Positions 5,632 to 8,687 of a stretch of 8,687 nt of DNA are shown here, piece after piece. A program made the position numbers and the translations under genes. The notes below the pieces were generated by a model. That model was not told the origin of the DNA. It ran no database searches and saw only the letters and a list, made by a program, of their open reading frames with translations. Each line of letters opens with the position of its first letter. The stretch's first letter is position 1. Source of the DNA: Patulibacter sp040675535 (lineage in GTDB: Bacteria > Actinomycetota > Thermoleophilia > Solirubrobacterales > Solirubrobacteraceae); assembly GCF_040675535.1 (NCBI RefSeq), contig NZ_JBFAPC010000203.1, forward strand, positions 1 to 8,687, given 5' to 3'.

Positions 5632-6833
5632 GGCGCTTCCTCGGGCGGAGGGCCGGCGGCGGCGGATCCGACGACGGGCGGGGCGGTTTGCCGGCGTCCG
5701 GCAGCGATCTCGCGGCGACGGGCAGTGGTCGTGCGGCGACGGGCAGTGGTCGTGTGGCGACGGGCAGTGGTCGTGCGGCGACGGGCAGCGGTCGTGTGGC
5801 GACGGGCAGTGGTCGTGCGGCGACGGGCAGCGGTCGTGTGGCGACCGGCAGCGGTCGCGCGGCGGCAGGGTCGGGCACGACTTCTGGGCGTCCGGCTGGT
5901 CGCCCGACTCCGAGCGCTGGTCCCGCGGGATCCCGCCCCCGGCAGCGGCCGCCCGTCATCGACGTGCGGGACGTGTCGCGGGTCTACCGGCCCACGCCGG
6001 ATCTCGAGGTGCGGGCGCTCGACGGCGTGACGCTGCGGATCCAGCGCGGGGAACACGTGGCGATCATGGGGACGTCCGGGTCCGGCAAGAGCACGCTCAT
6101 GCACGTGCTCGGCTGCCTCGACGCGCCCAGCGGCGGCCGGTACCTGCTGGACGGGGTCGACATGGCGGACATGGACGAGGACGGCCTGTCGGATCTGCGC
6201 AACCGCAAGATCGGCTTCGTCTTCCAGGCGTTCAACCTCGTCCCGCGCACGAGCGCGGTGGCGAACGTCGAGCTGCCGCTCGCCTACGCCGGCCTCTCGC
6301 GGGCCGACCGCCGTCGCCGGGCGATCGCCGCCCTCCGGGCGGTCGGGATGGGGGAGCGGCTGGACCACCTGCCGTCCGAGCTCTCCGGCGGCCAGCAGCA
6401 GCGCGTCGCGGTCGCTCGCGCGATCGTCACCGACCCGCCGCTGGTCCTCGCCGACGAGCCGACCGGCAACCTCGACTCGCGCTCGACCGAGGACGTGCTC
6501 GAGATCTTCGACGACCTGCACCGTCAGGGCCGGACCGTCGTGCTGATCACGCACGAGGACGAGGTCGCCGATCGTGCGCAGCGGGTGATCCGGTTGGGTG
6601 ACGGGCGGATCCTCAGCGACACCCGCAACGCGGACTCGGCCCCGGTGGTCCGCGGTGCGCACCGCACCGACGGACACCCTGTCGGGGCGTCGACCGTCGG
6701 GGCCGGACGGGCCAGTGCGACACCCGGGCATGCGGCCGCCGGCACCGCCCCGCACCCCGTCGGGGCCCGACCCGTCGGCGCGGGTCCCGCCCGCGCCGCG
6801 ACCTCCACCGCCCGGGACCGGCGGTCCGCATGA
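5628..6833 (+). CDS. MacB/LolD-type ABC transporter ATP-binding protein with repetitive extensions
   Basis: A 401-residue protein. The ABC domain spans about 109-335: Walker A GTSGSGKST (148-156), Q-loop Q200 in FVFQAFNLVPRTSA, signature LSGGQQQR (252-259), Walker B LVLADE (272-277) with catalytic E277, D-loop GNLDS (280-284) and H-loop H309. ELPLAYAG and the MHVLGCLD segment are typical of the MacB/LolD/FtsE subfamily, which hydrolyses ATP to drive a paired FtsX-like permease rather than a channel. A ~108-residue extension precedes the domain, with seven tandem 7-residue repeats (A/V-ATGSGR), and a ~63-residue Pro/Ala/Gly tail follows it. Usual family length is about 220-260, so both extensions are unusual. 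Start: ATG 5628 overlaps the adaptor stop. In-frame GTGs within the repeats (5754, 5796, 5838) are alternatives without a clear ribosome-binding site. The stop overlaps the permease start. Confidence 0.9.
   Translation: MRRFLGRRAGGGGSDDGRGGLPASGSDLAATGSGRAATGSGRVATGSGRAATGSGRVATGSGRAATGSGRVATGSGRAAAGSGTTSGRPAGRPTPSAGPAGSRPRQRPPVIDVRDVSRVYRPTPDLEVRALDGVTLRIQRGEHVAIMGTSGSGKSTLMHVLGCLDAPSGGRYLLDGVDMADMDEDGLSDLRNRKIGFVFQAFNLVPRTSAVANVELPLAYAGLSRADRRRRAIAALRAVGMGERLDHLPSELSGGQQQRVAVARAIVTDPPLVLADEPTGNLDSRSTEDVLEIFDDLHRQGRTVVLITHEDEVADRAQRVIRLGDGRILSDTRNADSAPVVRGAHRTDGHPVGASTVGAGRASATPGHAAAGTAPHPVGARPVGAGPARAATSTARDRRSA
5712..5877 (+). repeat. 21-base tandem repeat, 7 copies plus a partial
   Basis: Units begin at 5712, 5733, 5754, 5775, 5796, 5817 and 5838, with a decayed partial unit from 5859. 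The consensus is GYGGCGACGGGCAGYGGTCG plus T. The first codon alternates GCG/GTG from the second unit on, giving a 42-base higher-order pattern. The repeats stay in frame in the ATPase gene, coding (A/V)ATGSGR. They lie in the N-terminal extension ahead of the ABC domain. Confidence 0.92.
6675..6784 (+). repeat. Diverged 32-base direct repeat in ATPase C-terminal tail
   Basis: Bases 6675-6706 and 6753-6784 are similar 32-base blocks, each starting CACCCYGTCGGGGC. In the ATPase frame they code HPVGASTVGAG and HPVGARPVGAG. They lie beyond the ABC domain and probably form a flexible tail. Confidence 0.6.
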
Positions 6834-8152
6834 ACGCCCGCGAGACGCTCCGCATCGCGCTCGGCGGGATCGTCGCCAACAAGCTGCGGTCCGGGCTGAC
6901 GATGCTCGGGATGGTCATCGGCGTCGCGTCGGTGATCGTGCTCGTGGCCGTCGGCAACGGGTCGCAGGAGGCCGTGCAGTCGCAGATCCGGGCGCTCGGG
7001 ACCAACGTGCTGCTCGTCATGAGCCAGGGTGCCCGCGGCGGGCCGGGATCGGCGGCCACGAGCAGCAGCTCGCTGACGACCGCCGACGCCACGGCACTCG
7101 ACGACCGGGAGCTCGCGCCGCACGTCGCCAGCGCGTCGCCGGTCGTGACCGTCAGCTCGGCGACGCTCGTCTCCGGCAGCACCAGCTACCAGCCGTCGAG
7201 CGTCGTCGGGACGACGACCGGCTACCTGAAGGCGAAGGACTACAAGATCGCCCAGGGCGCGAACTTCACCGCGGCCGAGACGAAGGCCCGCGAGCGCGTC
7301 GTCGTCGTCGGCCCCACCGTCGTCCAGAACCTCGGGGTCTCCGTCGGGCAGTCCGTGAAGATCAACGGGATCGCGTTCCAGATCGTCGGCATCACGGCCG
7401 CGAAGGGCGCGAGCGGGGCGACCGACAACGACGACGTCGTCATCGCGCCGGTCACGACGGTGCAGGACTCGCTCGCGGGCTACGGGTCGATCAGCCAGAT
7501 CGTCGTCCAGGCGTCCTCCGAGGGCGGCCTGGACCAGGCGCAGGCCGAGATCACCGACATCCTCGACCGCCGGCACCCGTCGACGGCGACCGCCGCATCC
7601 GCCTCGGGCACCGCGGCGGCCGGCACCGGCCGGGCGCGCGTCGGGGGAGGGGCGGGACTGTTCGGCGGCCGCTCCGCGGTCGGCGGCGCGGCGGCCGGCA
7701 GCACCTCCAGCTCGAGCTTCCAGGTGATCAACCAGGGCTCGATTCTCGAGGCGTCGAGCTCGACGACCAGCGTCTTCACCACGCTGCTCGGCGCAGTCGC
7801 CGCGATCTCGCTGCTCGTCGGCGGGATCGGCGTGATGAACATCATGCTCGTCAGCGTCACCGAGCGGACCCGCGAGATCGGCATCCGCAAGGCGATCGGC
7901 GCCCGCCGCAGCGACATCCTCACCCAGTTCCTGGCCGAGGCCGTCCTGGTCTCGATGCTCGGCGGCGTCGTCGGGGTCCTGCTCGGGCTCGGCGTCGCGC
8001 GCTTCGACATCGCGGGCGTCACGCCCGTCGTGTCGGCGTCGTCGGTCGCGCTCGCGTTCGGCGCGTCCGTGATCGCCGGCCTGTTCTTCGGCACCTACCC
8101 CGCCGGGCGCGCCGCGCGCCTCCGGCCGATCGAGGCCCTGCGTTTTGAGTGA
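6830..8152 (+). CDS. MacB/FtsX-type ABC transporter permease
   Basis: A 440-residue protein with four membrane segments in MacB order. TM1 is at about 24-43, in the conserved context ANKLRSGLTMLGMVIGVASVI. A large extracytoplasmic (MacB_PCD-like) domain spans about 45-312, then TM2 is at about 315-340 (ISLLVGGIGVMNIMLVSV), TM3 at 370-390 and TM4 at 404-424. The coupling segment VTERTREIGIRKAIGARRSDI (343-363) is the hallmark of the family, and the ending PAGRAARLRPIEALRFE is also typical. It should couple ATP hydrolysis by the upstream ATPase to movement of the outer domain and, with an adaptor, to expulsion of a substrate such as a peptide, lipid or drug. The substrate is unknown. A Ser/Ala/Gly-rich insert at about 250-296 (VGGGAGLFGGRSAVGGAA) is atypical. 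ATGA at 6830-6833 couples it to the ATPase. Confidence 0.93.
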   Translation: MNARETLRIALGGIVANKLRSGLTMLGMVIGVASVIVLVAVGNGSQEAVQSQIRALGTNVLLVMSQGARGGPGSAATSSSSLTTADATALDDRELAPHVASASPVVTVSSATLVSGSTSYQPSSVVGTTTGYLKAKDYKIAQGANFTAAETKARERVVVVGPTVVQNLGVSVGQSVKINGIAFQIVGITAAKGASGATDNDDVVIAPVTTVQDSLAGYGSISQIVVQASSEGGLDQAQAEITDILDRRHPSTATAASASGTAAAGTGRARVGGGAGLFGGRSAVGGAAAGSTSSSSFQVINQGSILEASSSTTSVFTTLLGAVAAISLLVGGIGVMNIMLVSVTERTREIGIRKAIGARRSDILTQFLAEAVLVSMLGGVVGVLLGLGVARFDIAGVTPVVSASSVALAFGASVIAGLFFGTYPAGRAARLRPIEALRFE

Positions 8153-8171
8153 TCCCGGCCGATCGAGGCCC
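8122..8171 (+). repeat. 17-base direct repeat flanking the permease stop
   Basis: CCGGCCGATCGAGGCCC occurs at 8122-8138, inside the last codons, and again at 8155-8171, just after the TGA at 8150-8152. The copies start 33 bases apart. It looks like a small duplication of the gene end. Confidence 0.75.
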
Positions 8172-8190
8172 GATGCCCTGCACGACCACG

Positions 8191-8196
8191 AGGAGG
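8191..8196 (+). promoter_or_regulatory. Ribosome-binding site deciding the GTG start at 8202
   Basis: A perfect AGGAGG lies 5 bases before GTG 8202. It is the best Shine-Dalgarno in the window and fixes the start of the last gene. Confidence 0.75.
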
Positions 8197-8201
8197 ACCC
8201 C

Positions 8202-8687
8202 GTGACCGACCGGTCGCAGACCGATCCGACCGCCCCCGCGGCGGCGGACGACGACACCCGCGTCCACCCGGCCGTTCCCGCGACCACGGCCGTGGCCGAC
8301 CGGCCGGGCGACCAGAGCGCCACCCCGGCGGCCGGCGACGCCGCGCCGCTCGCGGCCGACGACGACGTCGAGTACGACCTGCCCGACGGCCAGGCCGGCT
8401 GGGACGACGACGGGTGGGACGACGAGCCGCACGAGTCGCTGCCCGAGCGCCCGCGCCGGCGCCTCGTCACCCCCGCGACCGTCGTGCTGGCGGGCGTGGT
8501 GCTGGCCGGCGCCGGCTTCATCGGCGGGGTCCAGGTGCAGAAGCACTCGGGCTCCGACGGCGGAGGAGGCGGCGGGGGCTTCGGCGGGCGCGCGGCGCTG
8601 GCCGGCGGGCTCCCGGGCGCCGCCGGCGGCGGACGCGCCCAGGGCGGCGCGGCGAGCGCAACCGGTGCGGCCGCGGGCGGGACGGCC
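8202..8687 (+). CDS. Single-pass membrane protein with Gly-rich outer segment, 3' partial
   Basis: An open frame from GTG 8202 to the window edge (162 codons, no stop). Residues 1-88 are Asp/Ala/Pro-rich and strongly acidic (WDDDGWDDEPHE at about 67-78), ending in the basic stop-transfer-like RPRRR (83-87). One membrane segment follows at about 91-112 (TPATVVLAGVVLAGAGFIGG). Then comes VQVQKHSGSDG and a Gly/Ala-rich stretch (GGGGGGFGGRAALAGGLPGAAGGG) up to the edge. The positive-inside rule puts the acidic region in the cytoplasm and the Gly-rich part outside. I recall actinobacterial proteins next to MacAB-like genes with this layout that end in a small beta domain (DUF5666-like), but that part would lie beyond the window, so it is a guess. 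It lies 49 bases after the permease and is probably in the same operon. Confidence 0.75.
   Translation, partial: MTDRSQTDPTAPAAADDDTRVHPAVPATTAVADRPGDQSATPAAGDAAPLAADDDVEYDLPDGQAGWDDDGWDDEPHESLPERPRRRLVTPATVVLAGVVLAGAGFIGGVQVQKHSGSDGGGGGGGFGGRAALAGGLPGAAGGGRAQGGAASATGAAAGGTA

Noticed and set aside
5712..5877. CRISPR array or transposon repeats
   Set aside because: The 21-base units are contiguous with no unique spacers, keep the reading frame and code a regular peptide repeat.
4047..6833. A 928-codon open frame that runs through the adaptor region into the ABC ATPase
   Set aside because: Only the part from ATG 5628 codes a recognisable protein. Upstream it overlaps the adaptor, which is clearly coded in another frame. 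High GC makes stops rare.
6524..8521. Long minus-strand open frames opposite the permease and other genes
   Set aside because: They are rich in Arg, Asp and Ala with no domains and mirror strong + strand genes. They are typical high-GC antisense shadows.

Overview
High-GC DNA (roughly 75% by eye) in which almost every codon ends in G or C. There are frequent ATGA start/stop overlaps and Ala/Gly/Asp-rich proteins. This points to an actinomycete-like bacterium. A Thermoleophilia-type genome (Patulibacter/Solirubrobacter group) is my best guess from protein style, but it is an inference only.

Layout. Bases 1-156 may hold the start of a divergent minus-strand gene that runs off the window edge. 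Bases 157-343 are a non-coding leader rich in inverted repeats. Next comes an exopolysaccharide block on the + strand: an Alg14-Alg13-type fused glycosyltransferase (344-1390), a GT4 glycosyltransferase coupled to it by an ATGA overlap (1387-2532), and, after a 102-base gap, two adjacent paralogous proteins with the two-membrane-segment layout of Wzz/polysaccharide co-polymerases (2635-3552 and from 3536). The second runs without a stop into a low-complexity zone at about 4300-4440, where the reading frame breaks.

Downstream is a MacAB-like export block: an RND/HlyD-type periplasmic adaptor lacking its N-terminal half (complete ORF 4792-5631, recognisable coding from about 4441), a LolD/MacB-type ABC ATPase with unusual repetitive extensions at both ends (5628-6833), and a MacB/FtsX-type permease (6830-8152), each coupled by ATGA. 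The window ends inside a single-pass membrane protein with an acidic N-terminus and a Gly-rich outer segment (8202 onward).

How it fits together. The two glycosyltransferases probably add sugars to a lipid-linked repeat unit, and the Wzz-like pair may set polymer length. The adaptor/ATPase/permease set would export an unidentified substrate using ATP. The most notable observations are (a) two mutually exclusive perfect inverted repeats at the first glycosyltransferase start, one covering and one exposing its ribosome-binding site; (b) the broken Wzz/adaptor junction, which is either a real deletion/fusion or an assembly error; and (c) in-frame tandem DNA repeats and Gly-rich segments in consecutive genes of the export block. 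I see no clearly new system. The leader switch is the best candidate for something undescribed.
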